Assembly (NCBI RefSeq): GCF_002192415.1
Contig: NZ_CP021780.1
Coordinates: forward strand, 3,658,001 to 3,722,000
Source: Paenibacillus donghaensis
GTDB taxonomy: Bacteria; Bacillota; Bacilli; Paenibacillales; Paenibacillaceae
Length of the DNA stretch: 64,000 bases
Direction of reading: 5' to 3'
Position 1 is the stretch's first letter, and each line of letters opens with the position of its first letter. The notes beneath the pieces were generated by a model. The model worked only from the letters and a program-made list of their open reading frames with translations. It searched no databases and was not told where the DNA came from. This document shows, in pieces, positions 36,014 through 44,745 of the stretch. The position numbers and the translations under genes are program-made.

Positions 36014-36481
36014 CTAAATCCCAGTCTTAATAAAATAGGTTACATCAATCAGGGTCAGCTGGCCCTCGGTCAAGGTTTTGTTGATCAGATTCACCAGCTT
36101 GCTGCTAAGCTGATCTTTCCCCTTGGCACCGTCAAGCTCTTCCGGGGTTGAATCGGCGAGTGTTTTGATAATAATCGGCTTGATTTTGATATCCTTTATT
36201 TTCTCAAAGGCTTCTTTAGATTCCACGGAATTCAGCTGGAACGCAAAATTTATTTGAACGATATAATCGGGATCGGCAAGATTAGTTTTGATGTCAGTAA
36301 TTTCGGCTGTAAGCTCGACAATCTGATCGGCGCTCAGGTGATTAGCCTCCACATTCTGCACGGCAGCATTTACGGGGTCGGCGTCACCCGGAAAAAATTT
36401 GCCCATCAATAAAATTCCGGCTACTGCTATTAGAGAAATGGCAAGGATAATCGTAATGAGCCACGGCAGCATCTTCTTCAT
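36014..36481 (-). CDS. fliL: Flagellar basal-body-associated protein FliL
   Basis: A 155-residue single-pass protein: short cytoplasmic start MKKMLPW, one membrane helix (L-I-T-I-I-L-A-I-S-L-I-A-V-A-G-I-L-L), then a periplasm-side domain with the Y-I-V-Q-I-N-F-A-F-Q-L motif. FliL surrounds the stator. Its ATG overlaps the flbD/swrD stop by 4 bases. Confidence 0.94.
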   Translation of the reverse strand: MKKMLPWLITIILAISLIAVAGILLMGKFFPGDADPVNAAVQNVEANHLSADQIVELTAEITDIKTNLADPDYIVQINFAFQLNSVESKEAFEKIKDIKIKPIIIKTLADSTPEELDGAKGKDQLSSKLVNLINKTLTEGQLTLIDVTYFIKTGI

Positions 36482-36702
36482 GTTAGCTCCTCCATTGATT
36501 GAATTTTGATGGTCGCAGCATGGTTGCCTATGTCCCTGTTGTAGTCCCGGATCTTAAGAATGACCTCATCGGCTTTTTCCAGTACAATCAGCCTTTTTCC
36601 GGTTACGAGCGTAATATACGTGTCCGGACTTTCTTCTACCATTTCTACTAGCAGTGCGTTTAGCCACATAGGTGTACCATTTAAACGGGTTACCGAGATC
36701 AT
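36478..36702 (-). CDS. swrD: Flagellar FlbD-family protein (SwrD/YlzI)
   Basis: A 74-residue protein starting MISVTRLNGTPMWLNALLVE, the FlbD family signature (I-x-V-T-R-L-N-G-x-x-x-x-L-N). In B. subtilis the gene at this place (swrD/ylzI) raises flagellar power for swarming. The start at 36702 follows AGGAGG; the terminator-like hairpin at 36715-36745 lies just upstream. Confidence 0.92.
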   Translation of the reverse strand: MISVTRLNGTPMWLNALLVEMVEESPDTYITLVTGKRLIVLEKADEVILKIRDYNRDIGNHAATIKIQSMEELT

Positions 36703-36714
36703 TACAGGCCTCCT

Positions 36715-36745
36715 AACAAAAAATGGGGGGGAGGATGTCTCCCCC
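36715..36745 (-). terminator. Strong intrinsic terminator inside the fla/che operon
   Basis: On the minus strand GGGGGAG pairs perfectly with CTCCCCC around a five-base loop, followed by CC-A and six T. It lies 34 bases after the flgE stop and just before the swrD ribosome site. No promoter is evident downstream, so it must be read through to express fliL through sigD, or it sets a step-down between hook genes and later genes. Confidence 0.75.
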
Positions 36746-36778
36746 ACGACTTGATCAGTTTATTCAGTGAAATTTAGA

Positions 36779-37597
36779 TTAACGCTTCAGGTTAACAACT
36801 TCCTGCAGCACTTCATCCGAAGTGGTGATAATCCGGGAGTTGGCCTGGAAGCCGCGCTGCGCCACGATCATCTCGGTGAATTCACCGGTCAGATCGACAT
36901 TGGACATTTCCAGTTCGCCGGCGATGATGGCTCCGGTGCCTGCTTCAGCACTGTTGGCCACAACCGTTTCAAAAGTACCCTCCGGATTGGCATTCAAAGT
37001 CATCCGGTACAGATTCCCGCCGATTTTCTCCAAACCTTGCGGATTGCTGATTTTGGCAATCCCAATCTGTAAATCGGCTGTTGTAGTTCCATCTGGCATG
37101 GTCTGAATAATGAACCCGTCTTTGGAGATAGAGTAGGCCGTAGCTTCCGGATCCAGAACAATCGGAGCATTTCCGGTATCTAGAACACGCATGCCATCAA
37201 CCGTCAACAGGCTGCCGTTGGCATCCACAGTGAAATTCCCGGCACGTGTCAGGAAAGGCACCTCCTGATCGTCTCCGAGATTGACCAGGAAGAAACCATC
37301 ACCGTCGATACGCAAGTCGGTTGGCACATTGGTAGTCATCGCACTTCCGTTTAGATGCAGTGTATCGATAGACGAGATACTTACGCCGAGACCGATCTGC
37401 TTGGCGTTAACTCCGCCCTGGCCGTCTTCGCCTGGTGCGGAAACACCGGATACCGTCTGGCTCATAATATCCTTGAACATTACGCGTCCTGATTTGAAGC
37501 CGATGGTGTTGACATTGGCAATGTTATTGCCGATAACGTCAAGCTTGGTCTGGAACCCGCGCATTCCTGAAACACCTGAGTACATAGATCTGATCAT
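36779..37597 (-). CDS. flgE: Flagellar hook protein FlgE (FlgG-like annotation)
   Basis: A 272-residue flagellar rod/hook family protein. N-terminal M-Y-S-G-V-S-G-M-R-G-F-Q-T-K-L-D-V-I-G-N-N-I-A-N; C-terminal E-M-I-V-A-Q-R-G-F-Q-A-N-S-R-I-I-T-T-S-D-E. In this operon (after flgD, before swrD) the B. subtilis counterpart is the hook protein FlgE, which is also short (about 264 residues). Sequence alone could also be labelled FlgG. GGGAGG precedes the ATG. Confidence 0.88.
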   Translation of the reverse strand: MIRSMYSGVSGMRGFQTKLDVIGNNIANVNTIGFKSGRVMFKDIMSQTVSGVSAPGEDGQGGVNAKQIGLGVSISSIDTLHLNGSAMTTNVPTDLRIDGDGFFLVNLGDDQEVPFLTRAGNFTVDANGSLLTVDGMRVLDTGNAPIVLDPEATAYSISKDGFIIQTMPDGTTTADLQIGIAKISNPQGLEKIGGNLYRMTLNANPEGTFETVVANSAEAGTGAIIAGELEMSNVDLTGEFTEMIVAQRGFQANSRIITTSDEVLQEVVNLKR

Positions 37598-37713
37598 TAT
37601 TATTGTCCTCCCGGGTATAGAGCCTGCAAGGGCTCATGAATAAGATAAGGTGAAGTGTGGGACCGCGTCAGTCGGTCGGCGGTCACCGCGGCTTTCCGTT
37701 AGGACCAGCCGGA

Positions 37714-38100
37714 TTATGAGATGATAACGGCACTGTCAATTTGTGTGAACACATTGTCTTTCATGGAGCTTCCATCCATCGCTGTGACCACGGTGCGGTT
37801 CTGCACACTAACGATCAGAGCCATGTCTTTCATTAGAATTAAGGATTCCTTGCTGCCTTTGGCTGCCGCTTTGTCCACAGCGGACGAAATCTCAGCCAGT
37901 TGGGAGCTTCCAAGCTCAATTCCTCTTTGTTCCAGACGTTTCGCAGCATGATTGCTGAACTTAAGCAGATTCTTCTGCAGAACACTTTCAAAGGTTGCTT
38001 CGGGAGCCGCAGCCTGCGACTTGGACAGCGGCGTGCGCTGTAGTGCCGAAGAATGAACAGGAGCCGGGTACATCTGGCCTATAGTAAGCCTGTCGCTCAT
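37714..38100 (-). CDS. Flagellar operon protein of the TIGR02530 type
   Basis: A 128-residue protein with the family core F-S-N-H-A-A-K-R-L-E-Q-R-G-I and a C-terminal N-R-T-V-V-T-A-M-D. It is found between flgD and flgE in many Firmicutes; the function is not established. It overlaps flgD by 4 bases. Confidence 0.87.
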   Translation of the reverse strand: MSDRLTIGQMYPAPVHSSALQRTPLSKSQAAAPEATFESVLQKNLLKFSNHAAKRLEQRGIELGSSQLAEISSAVDKAAAKGSKESLILMKDMALIVSVQNRTVVTAMDGSSMKDNVFTQIDSAVIIS

Positions 38101-38582
38101 GTGGTTCCTCCGCTCTCCCCGCCTTCTCCTGAAGTTGCTGGAATTAAATCAGCTTCATTCTTGGGGGTTGCATTTTGAATTTCGGTAATATCAGTGATTG
38201 CGATTCGTGCTGCACCCACAACTGCATATTGAATACCGCTGGAGACTACAATCGATTCGACTGTTCCTGTAACGGGCAACTTTGTTTTGGCGTCATTCCA
38301 GGTAATCTCCTTGCCGATAAGACCGGATACGTTACCAAGCGACTGGTTCATAGCCGTCAGCTGGGTAGAGATATTCATCAGCTGTTCCAGAGAAGTAAAC
38401 TGCGCCATCTGAGCGATGAACTCCTTGTCCTCCATAGGCTGCATGGGGTCCTGATGCTGCAATTGGGTAATCAGGATCTTCAGAAACTGATCCTTGCCCA
38501 TTACTGAGCCGCCTACCGTCTTCTTGATTGAATTCGCTGTGTTCGCTGAACTGGAATTATTGACTGCATTCGTTTCTGCCAT
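38097..38582 (-). CDS. flgD: Flagellar hook-assembly scaffold FlgD
   Basis: A 161-residue protein with the signature M-G-K-D-Q-F-L-K-I-L-I-T-Q-L-Q-H-Q-D-P-M-Q-P-M and F-I-A-Q-M-A-Q-F. It caps the growing hook. The start at 38582 (M-A-E-T-N) follows GAGGTG; upstream codons overlap fliK's tail. Confidence 0.95.
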   Translation of the reverse strand: MAETNAVNNSSSANTANSIKKTVGGSVMGKDQFLKILITQLQHQDPMQPMEDKEFIAQMAQFTSLEQLMNISTQLTAMNQSLGNVSGLIGKEITWNDAKTKLPVTGTVESIVVSSGIQYAVVGAARIAITDITEIQNATPKNEADLIPATSGEGGESGGTT

Positions 38583-38607
38583 GTTATTCACCTCGCTTTC
38601 TAAACAC

Positions 38608-40119
38608 TTAAGCTTTGGCGGAGAAGGTTCCTCCATCATTGCCATGCTCCTGACCGGCACCGGATACCCAATCTCTCCATTCGCCATTCAGCTCTGCAGC
38701 CAGCACAGCATCTCCTGCCTCTTCACCCCGCTCTTTGGAGCGTCGATCGGATTGCGACTGCTGTTGGCCAGCACCTGCTCCCGCCTGGCGTCCATCTTGA
38801 CCGGACTGTGATTGCAGCGGCGTGTTGTTCTGGGTTACCTCAAGCTTCTCGACCTGCAGACCCTGAGACACCAGTGCTGCCCTCAGCTGATTCATCTGCT
38901 GATCCAGCATATCCTTCGCAGCTGCATGCTCGGTGACAAATTGGGCAATCAGATGTCCATTCTGCATGGTGATCTTCACATCGACTTGGCCGAGATTCTC
39001 CGGAAACAAAGAGATCGTTGCTTCAGCCAACCCGCCTTGGCGGACGATTTCAAGCTTGCCTGTTATAAACCCGGTCATCTCCTGAGCGAATTGCTGAACG
39101 GGAACCTGTGGAGCCTCTGCCTTCATGGGAGCCGTTATTCCACCCCGCAGCGATAACTGGCCTGCAGTAACAACTTCATGTTCCTGTGCTCCTGTTGTAG
39201 CCTCTGGCACCGCTTCTAGGCTGGTTTCAGTGACCTTCAGACCTTCCAAAGCCATTCCTGCTTTGGCAGCTGTACTGACCTGAAGTTCTGTTTCAGCACT
39301 GGTGCTCACTACCGCCGCATCTACCGGAGCTGCTGCAGTTGCATTAGTAACTACAGGCACTTGGGCAAATCTGGTCGTGTGGACAGGTGCGGCCTGATCT
39401 TTCGGTTTGGCAGGCACCATCAATGACTGCTCGGCCATTACGGCCGGACTAGCCGCCATCTGAGGCTGCGATGTCTTGATAGTGGCTTCTGCCGGAAGAC
39501 TCTGCTCCAGCAAGATGGAGAACTGATTCAACAACCGAATGCCCTGTTCAACTACATCGGTCTTCCCTTCCTGTCCAGCTGTCTGGATCAGGGTTGCCAG
39601 ACTGTGCAGCTCGTCCTGAACAGCGAAACGCAACGTTTCCGGATTCTCTGCCAGTGGTGACAAGGTTGGCGCGGCACCGGAACTCTCAGTCTCCGTAGGA
39701 GTGCTGCCTGAGGATAACAAGCTCGTCACCTGTAGCAGCCAGCTCTGCAAGGCGGCCAGAATCGCCGGATCACTGCTGATGGCTTCATCCAGCTGCTCCA
39801 GCTTCACGGTAAGCTCGTCCAGCACTGAACTGTCGGCAGTTGCCTTGTCAGCTGTTTCTTCACCTGTGTTCTGCACGGTATGTAGAAGACCCTGCAGTAA
39901 GGATACAAGATCAGCAGTCAGCGGCACTGTGGCAACAGCTGCTGCTGCGCCACCCATGGTTTGGGTCAACGTCTGGGCAAAAGGCAATGTGGAAGCAGTT
40001 GTTCCGTTTGCGGCCGCCAGAGCGCCAGCTGCTGTCGCTACTGTACCTGCGGTTACAGGAGAAGCAGAACCCGAAGGCAGAACCGTGCCGCCCGTAAACG
40101 ATTGAACGACTAAACTCAT
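38608..40119 (-). CDS. fliK: Flagellar hook-length control protein FliK
   Basis: About 503 residues. A long Ala/Thr/Gln-rich low-complexity N-terminal part and a C-terminal FliK domain (about 365-450) with L-E-I-V-R-Q-G-G-L-A-E-A-T-I-S-L-F-P-E-N-L-G-Q-V-D-V-K-I. It measures hook length and triggers FlhB switching. The start at 40119 follows GGAGG by about ten bases. Confidence 0.92.
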   Translation of the reverse strand: MSLVVQSFTGGTVLPSGSASPVTAGTVATAAGALAAANGTTASTLPFAQTLTQTMGGAAAAVATVPLTADLVSLLQGLLHTVQNTGEETADKATADSSVLDELTVKLEQLDEAISSDPAILAALQSWLLQVTSLLSSGSTPTETESSGAAPTLSPLAENPETLRFAVQDELHSLATLIQTAGQEGKTDVVEQGIRLLNQFSILLEQSLPAEATIKTSQPQMAASPAVMAEQSLMVPAKPKDQAAPVHTTRFAQVPVVTNATAAAPVDAAVVSTSAETELQVSTAAKAGMALEGLKVTETSLEAVPEATTGAQEHEVVTAGQLSLRGGITAPMKAEAPQVPVQQFAQEMTGFITGKLEIVRQGGLAEATISLFPENLGQVDVKITMQNGHLIAQFVTEHAAAKDMLDQQMNQLRAALVSQGLQVEKLEVTQNNTPLQSQSGQDGRQAGAGAGQQQSQSDRRSKERGEEAGDAVLAAELNGEWRDWVSGAGQEHGNDGGTFSAKA

Positions 40120-40163
40120 ATTTTTTTCACCTCCCTTCAAATGCAATCTCATTGCTCGTTACT

Positions 40164-41102
40164 CTACTTGCTGCTGACCAGCCGGTTCGCAATCTTAGCT
40201 GTCTGCACAGCATTTTTTTTGGTCATTTCCGCCAGAATGGAAGAGCGGACACTATCGCTGACGCCTGTTAGAATCGAAATTACCTTGTCTGAACTCAGCT
40301 TGTACATTTCTGTCAGCAGAGAAGCTGCTTCAGTGGCAGGCATCGCTGCAAATGTCTGGCTGAGTTTCTCCTTGTCAAGGCTGGTCGTTGCCGCAGGAGC
40401 AGCCGCGGTAGCCTCTTGCTTCAATCGGGATTGAAGGGCTGCAATAGCCATATCGGTCGAAGAGACGGTTTCCTTTAGCTTAACCGATACTTCCGCAGCT
40501 TTTTTAGGATCCATCTTCTCCAGAATGGCTGTTTTACTGGCATTGTTCATGGCGCTGAAGATTTGAACCATCTCTTCCGTGGTCAGATTCTCCATAATCG
40601 GTGCTGCCTTGGACGCCTTCATACCGCCGTAGAGCTTGGCCAGGTCGGACACCTGTTTCTCATAAGGATCTTCCGTTTCCTCCGTAGCGGCCACGGCTTC
40701 GGCCTCTTCCTTCAGCTCCGCAATATCTTTCTTGAGATTTTCTACCTGCTCAGCCTGTGCGACATTAACTTCATTGGCCTTGGCCACGGCAGCCTTTTCT
40801 TCTTCAATTTGCTCTTTCAGCTGCTTGATTGTCTTATCCGAGCTTTCCTGCTGCGCTTCGGATGGATCTGAATCTTCGTCCGGAGCTGCCGACGGGTCCG
40901 CAGGGGGATCAGGCACCCATTTTTCTATGAACGGGATCTTATTAGCTACCTCAAGCACATTGTTGCGGATATCCATATTGAACAGCGTGAGCAGCACTCC
41001 AAGCATAACAAGCAAAAAGATAATCGGTATCATCAAGAACAGGAATCGTTCAAATTTGCCTGCTGACTCTTCATTCTCTATTTCCATATCATTTTTAGCC
41101 AC
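40164..41102 (-). CDS. ylxF: MgtE N-terminal-domain flagellar protein (YlxF/MotE-like)
   Basis: A 312-residue protein with one N-terminal membrane helix (F-L-F-L-M-I-P-I-I-F-L-L-V-M-L-G-V-L-L), an acidic coiled coil (about 85-145), and a C-terminal part with MgtE_N-like helical repeats (A-A-P-I-M-E-N-L-T-T-E-E-M-V-Q-I-F-S-A-M). Position between fliJ and fliK matches B. subtilis ylxF. Likely a membrane scaffold at the basal body; not a magnesium transporter because the transport domain is absent. Confidence 0.88.
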   Translation of the reverse strand: MAKNDMEIENEESAGKFERFLFLMIPIIFLLVMLGVLLTLFNMDIRNNVLEVANKIPFIEKWVPDPPADPSAAPDEDSDPSEAQQESSDKTIKQLKEQIEEEKAAVAKANEVNVAQAEQVENLKKDIAELKEEAEAVAATEETEDPYEKQVSDLAKLYGGMKASKAAPIMENLTTEEMVQIFSAMNNASKTAILEKMDPKKAAEVSVKLKETVSSTDMAIAALQSRLKQEATAAAPAATTSLDKEKLSQTFAAMPATEAASLLTEMYKLSSDKVISILTGVSDSVRSSILAEMTKKNAVQTAKIANRLVSSK

Positions 41103-41120
41103 AAGCGGAAACCTCCCGGG

Positions 41121-41564
41121 TTAGAGGGATTTCATCGCGAAGCGGACGGTAGCCATCTCATCCAGTTCGTTTTGTTCCCGTAAAATCATATTTTGCTGGA
41201 ACAAGGTTTGCGCCTTGTCCTTCGCCTTCAGCCATACTTTCTCGTCCAGCACCTTAGTGCTGAGCTGGTCCTGCTTGATCTGCACCTCTTGTTGAGCACG
41301 GCTGATGTCCATATGCTTGCGGGCAATACATATATCCAGAAAATCCACATATTCCTGCATTTCACGGATTTTGGAGAGCGGCGTTCTATGCTCGGCTGCC
41401 GCCTGCAAAGCTTCCATGGTCATCTGCCGCTGCGAAGTTAATTCTTCAAGGCTTCTTTCCTGAGCTTGCAATTCGACAAGGGCACCTGAAAGCATCCATT
41501 CTGCCTGCGTCTTTTCATTGCCCTTCAAATCGACAACCTTTTGGAAAGTATAATGAAACCTCAT
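41121..41564 (-). CDS. fliJ: Flagellar export chaperone/ATPase stalk FliJ
   Basis: A 147-residue coiled-coil protein, starting MRFHYTFQKVVDLKGNEKTQ, typical of FliJ. It fits in the FliI hexamer like the gamma stalk of F1 ATPase. It lies just downstream of fliI. Confidence 0.93.
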   Translation of the reverse strand: MRFHYTFQKVVDLKGNEKTQAEWMLSGALVELQAQERSLEELTSQRQMTMEALQAAAEHRTPLSKIREMQEYVDFLDICIARKHMDISRAQQEVQIKQDQLSTKVLDEKVWLKAKDKAQTLFQQNMILREQNELDEMATVRFAMKSL

Positions 41565-41573
41565 ACTGCCAGA

Positions 41574-42887
41574 TCAGCTCCTTGAGAATTGAGAAATTAG
41601 GGATTCTTGCACTTCAGCCAGCGTTACTTTCTCATCTACCTTTTGCTTCGTGAAATCCCAAATGCTGTCGATATAATGGATCGACTCGTCGATCTGGGCA
41701 TTGGAGCCTCTCTGATACGCTCCGATATTAATCAGGTCTTCTGAATCCTTGTACACGGCCATCAGCCGTTTGATGTTCTCGGCGGCCGCAATCTGCTCTT
41801 TAGGAGCAATATCCTTCATCACACGACTGATGCTGGAGAGCACATCAATCGCCGGGAAATGGCCTTTGTTGGCTATGTTGCGGTTGAGCACGATATGACC
41901 GTCGAGGATACCGCGCACAGCATCCGCAATAGGCTCGTTCATGTCATCCCCATCCACCAGCACAGTGTAAAAGGCTGTAATCGAACCGGTTGGACCGGTC
42001 CCTGCCCGTTCCAGCAGTTTGGGCAAGCTGGCGAATACGGAAGGCGTATACCCTCTCATCGCCGGCGGTTCGCCAACCGCCAGTCCTACCTCACGCTGTG
42101 CCATCGCATAGCGGGTAACTGAGTCCATCATCAGCATCACATTGAGGCCACGGTCACGGAAATATTCCGCGATCGTGGTAGCAATCAAGGCGCCCTTGAT
42201 TCGGATCAAGGCCGGCTGGTCAGAGGTAGCTACAATGACTACTGAACGCTGCAAGCCTTCAGGTCCCAGATCACGTTCGATGAAATCCAGCACCTCACGA
42301 CCACGCTCGCCAATCAGCGCTATCACATTGACATCAGCCGATGTATTGCGGGCAATCATGCCCATCAAGGTGCTTTTGCCAACCCCTGAGCCGGCGAAGA
42401 TCCCAACCCGCTGCCCTTTGCCTATGGTAAGCAGTCCGTCAATCGCTCTTACGCCAATGCTGATCGGTTCCAGCACTCTCGGACGGTTAAGCGGGTTGGA
42501 GGGAATATTAAAGGTCGAGCTATGCGGCATCCGGGCCGGGATCAGAGAGCCGTCCAGCGGCTGTCCCAGACCATCTAGTATTTTGCCCAGCAGTTCTGAA
42601 CCTACCTGAACACTCAGCGGTTTGCCGGTTCCCACCACATCACAACCCGGTCCAATCGCCTGCAGCTCACCGAGCGGCATCAGCAGAACCTTATTGTCCC
42701 GGAAGCCTACTACCTCGGCCTGCAACGGCTTATTGCCCTTGGTAGGGTAGATATAACATACATCCCCTATGCTGGCATCCGGCCCTTCCGATTCAACCAT
42801 CAGACCGATAACCTGTGTAACCTTTCCGTTGATGCGTACCGGATCGAAGTTGCTCAACTGCTCTTTATAACGCCGGCTGTCAAGCAT
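41574..42887 (-). CDS. fliI: Flagellum-specific ATPase FliI
   Basis: About 437 residues, F1-beta-like. Walker A is A-G-S-G-V-G-K-S-T-L-M (about residue 168), Walker B region L-M-M-D-S-V-T-R-Y-A, and the E-R-G-R-E-V motif is present. It unloads export substrates. The start is probably ATG 42887 (M-L-D-S-R-R-Y), just after GGGGAAGAGG; an ATG four codons upstream is possible. Confidence 0.95.
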   Translation of the reverse strand: MLDSRRYKEQLSNFDPVRINGKVTQVIGLMVESEGPDASIGDVCYIYPTKGNKPLQAEVVGFRDNKVLLMPLGELQAIGPGCDVVGTGKPLSVQVGSELLGKILDGLGQPLDGSLIPARMPHSSTFNIPSNPLNRPRVLEPISIGVRAIDGLLTIGKGQRVGIFAGSGVGKSTLMGMIARNTSADVNVIALIGERGREVLDFIERDLGPEGLQRSVVIVATSDQPALIRIKGALIATTIAEYFRDRGLNVMLMMDSVTRYAMAQREVGLAVGEPPAMRGYTPSVFASLPKLLERAGTGPTGSITAFYTVLVDGDDMNEPIADAVRGILDGHIVLNRNIANKGHFPAIDVLSSISRVMKDIAPKEQIAAAENIKRLMAVYKDSEDLINIGAYQRGSNAQIDESIHYIDSIWDFTKQKVDEKVTLAEVQESLISQFSRS

Positions 42888-43728
42888 CCTCTTCCCCATT
42901 TCTGCTCTCATCACTGTCCAGGGCGATCCGGACAAGCTCTTTTTTGATCTCGGCCAGCTGGGTATCGATACGTGCATCAATACTGCCGAAGGAGGAGCGG
43001 ATTACACACCCCTTGTCCTTCACTGTAGAATCAGGGAGAATCTGCAGCTCAGCCTGCGAGTCAACCGCCAGTGACAATTCCTCCCTGGCCGCATTGACAA
43101 AAGCAAACTGGGCCGGAGAGACACATAACGAAATCATTCCCTGCTCACGCTTGCGGGCCAGATTCTTGCGGATCAGTTCTATCGTGAACAGCGGTTCCAC
43201 CGTCAACTGCTTGTCCACAATCTTCTCGGCAATATCACAGCTCAGCTCCACCAGAAACGGCTCAGCCTCCTGAATGATCATATCCCTTGCCTTGTAAGCT
43301 TCCTGCAGCACACTGCTCGCTTCTTCCATCATATCAGCCAGCTTCAATCTCATTTCCCGATCAGCCTCTGCCATGCCTTCCTGATAGCCTTGCTGATAAG
43401 CTTCCGCTTTCACTGCCGAGGTAAACTGCTCATCCTGCTCGCGACGCTGACTCCACCACTCCTCGGCCTCTGTCTTCGCCGACTCCACAATGTTCTCCGC
43501 TTCAAGGGAAGCGTTTCGTACCTGGCTTTCGGCGAATTCCTGCGCATCCTTAAGCATCTGCTTGCGAGCCTGCTCTGCCGCTTCCCGGGCCGGGTCCTCA
43601 TAATGAGCTTCTTCCCGGTTCTCTTCAGCGGCAGGCTCCTCGGTAAGGCCGGCATGATGCCTGGCCTGTTCCAGTCTCTTCAGCACATCTACAGGAACAT
43701 ATTGGGAGTGTTTGATCAGCTTAGACAA
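42880..43728 (-). CDS. fliH: Flagellar ATPase regulator FliH
   Basis: A 282-residue protein with a long coiled-coil N-terminal half (Glu/Ala/Lys-rich) and a V-ATPase E-subunit-like C-terminal domain (S-C-D-I-A-E-K-I-V-D-K-Q-L). It restrains FliI and anchors it to the C-ring. It overlaps fliG and fliI by 8 bases each. Confidence 0.92.
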   Translation of the reverse strand: MSKLIKHSQYVPVDVLKRLEQARHHAGLTEEPAAEENREEAHYEDPAREAAEQARKQMLKDAQEFAESQVRNASLEAENIVESAKTEAEEWWSQRREQDEQFTSAVKAEAYQQGYQEGMAEADREMRLKLADMMEEASSVLQEAYKARDMIIQEAEPFLVELSCDIAEKIVDKQLTVEPLFTIELIRKNLARKREQGMISLCVSPAQFAFVNAAREELSLAVDSQAELQILPDSTVKDKGCVIRSSFGSIDARIDTQLAEIKKELVRIALDSDESRNGEEDA

Positions 43729-44737
43729 TTATGTCATCTCCTCCACCACGGGCGATGATGATCTCACCGGATTCTTCCAGTCTGCGGATCGTTCCGACTA
43801 TGCGGGTCTGGGCTTCTTCCACATCACGCAGCCGAACCGGTCCCATGTACTCCATTTCCTCGCGGAAGGTTTCCGCCATCCGTTTGGACATGTTGCGGAA
43901 AATAACATCCCGCACCTCTTCGCTCGCCACCTTGAGCGCCAGCTGCAAATCGGCGTTGTCGATGTCGCGGATAATCCGCTGGATTGCACGGTTGTCGACA
44001 TTGACGATATCCTCGAACACAAACATCCGCTTCTTGATCTCTTCGGCAAGCTCCGGGTCCTGAATCTCCAGGGAATCCAGAATGATCCGCTCTGTTCCCC
44101 GGTCTACGCCATTCAGAATCTGTACAATCGACTCGATGCCTCCGGCATTCGTATAGTCCTGAGTAACAGTTGCCGACAGCTTTTGTTCCAGCACCCGCTC
44201 AATCTGGGTGATAACTTCGGGAGAAGTGCTGTCCATCACGGCAATTCTGCGCGCAACTTCAGCTTGCTTCTCCTGCGGCAAGGACGACAGAATCGCTGCC
44301 GCCTGTTCAAATTGCAGATAAGACAACACCAGCGCTATCGTCTGAACATTCTCATTCTGGATAAAGTTCAGAATCTGATTGGGATCAGCCTTACGGGCAA
44401 AATCGAAAGGCCTAACCTGCAGCGTGGCGGTCAAACGGTTGATAACCTCCATCGCCTTGGTCGATCCCAACGCTTTCTCCAGAATTTCCTTGGCGTAATT
44501 GATACCGCCTTGTGAAATATATTCTTGGGCGAGGCAAATCTGATGAAACTCAGCCATGATCGACTCTTTCTCACCGCTGTCCACCTTGCGGACGTTGGCG
44601 ATTTCCAGAGTCAGCTGTTCGATTTCCTCATCCCTTAGATGTTTAAAGATTTGTGCCGAAACCTCCGGCCCGAGTGTAATTAGCAGAATCGCAGCCTTTT
44701 GGCGGCCGCTGAGCATCTGCTGGCTAGCTTTTGCCAT
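43721..44737 (-). CDS. fliG: Flagellar motor switch protein FliG
   Basis: A 338-residue rotor protein with the N, middle and C armadillo-like domains. The EHPQ-like motif appears as F-I-Q-N-E-N-V-Q-T-I-A; the C-terminal torque helix has the conserved charged segment F-R-N-M-S-K-R-M-A-E. Transmits stator force to the rotor. Confidence 0.97.
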   Translation of the reverse strand: MAKASQQMLSGRQKAAILLITLGPEVSAQIFKHLRDEEIEQLTLEIANVRKVDSGEKESIMAEFHQICLAQEYISQGGINYAKEILEKALGSTKAMEVINRLTATLQVRPFDFARKADPNQILNFIQNENVQTIALVLSYLQFEQAAAILSSLPQEKQAEVARRIAVMDSTSPEVITQIERVLEQKLSATVTQDYTNAGGIESIVQILNGVDRGTERIILDSLEIQDPELAEEIKKRMFVFEDIVNVDNRAIQRIIRDIDNADLQLALKVASEEVRDVIFRNMSKRMAETFREEMEYMGPVRLRDVEEAQTRIVGTIRRLEESGEIIIARGGGDDIIV

Positions 44738-44745
44738 TAATTATT

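Noticed and set aside
37598..37713. Terminator or gene in the flgE-TIGR02530 gap
   Set aside because: Only weak G/C-rich self-pairing, no T-tract and no frame with a ribosome site.
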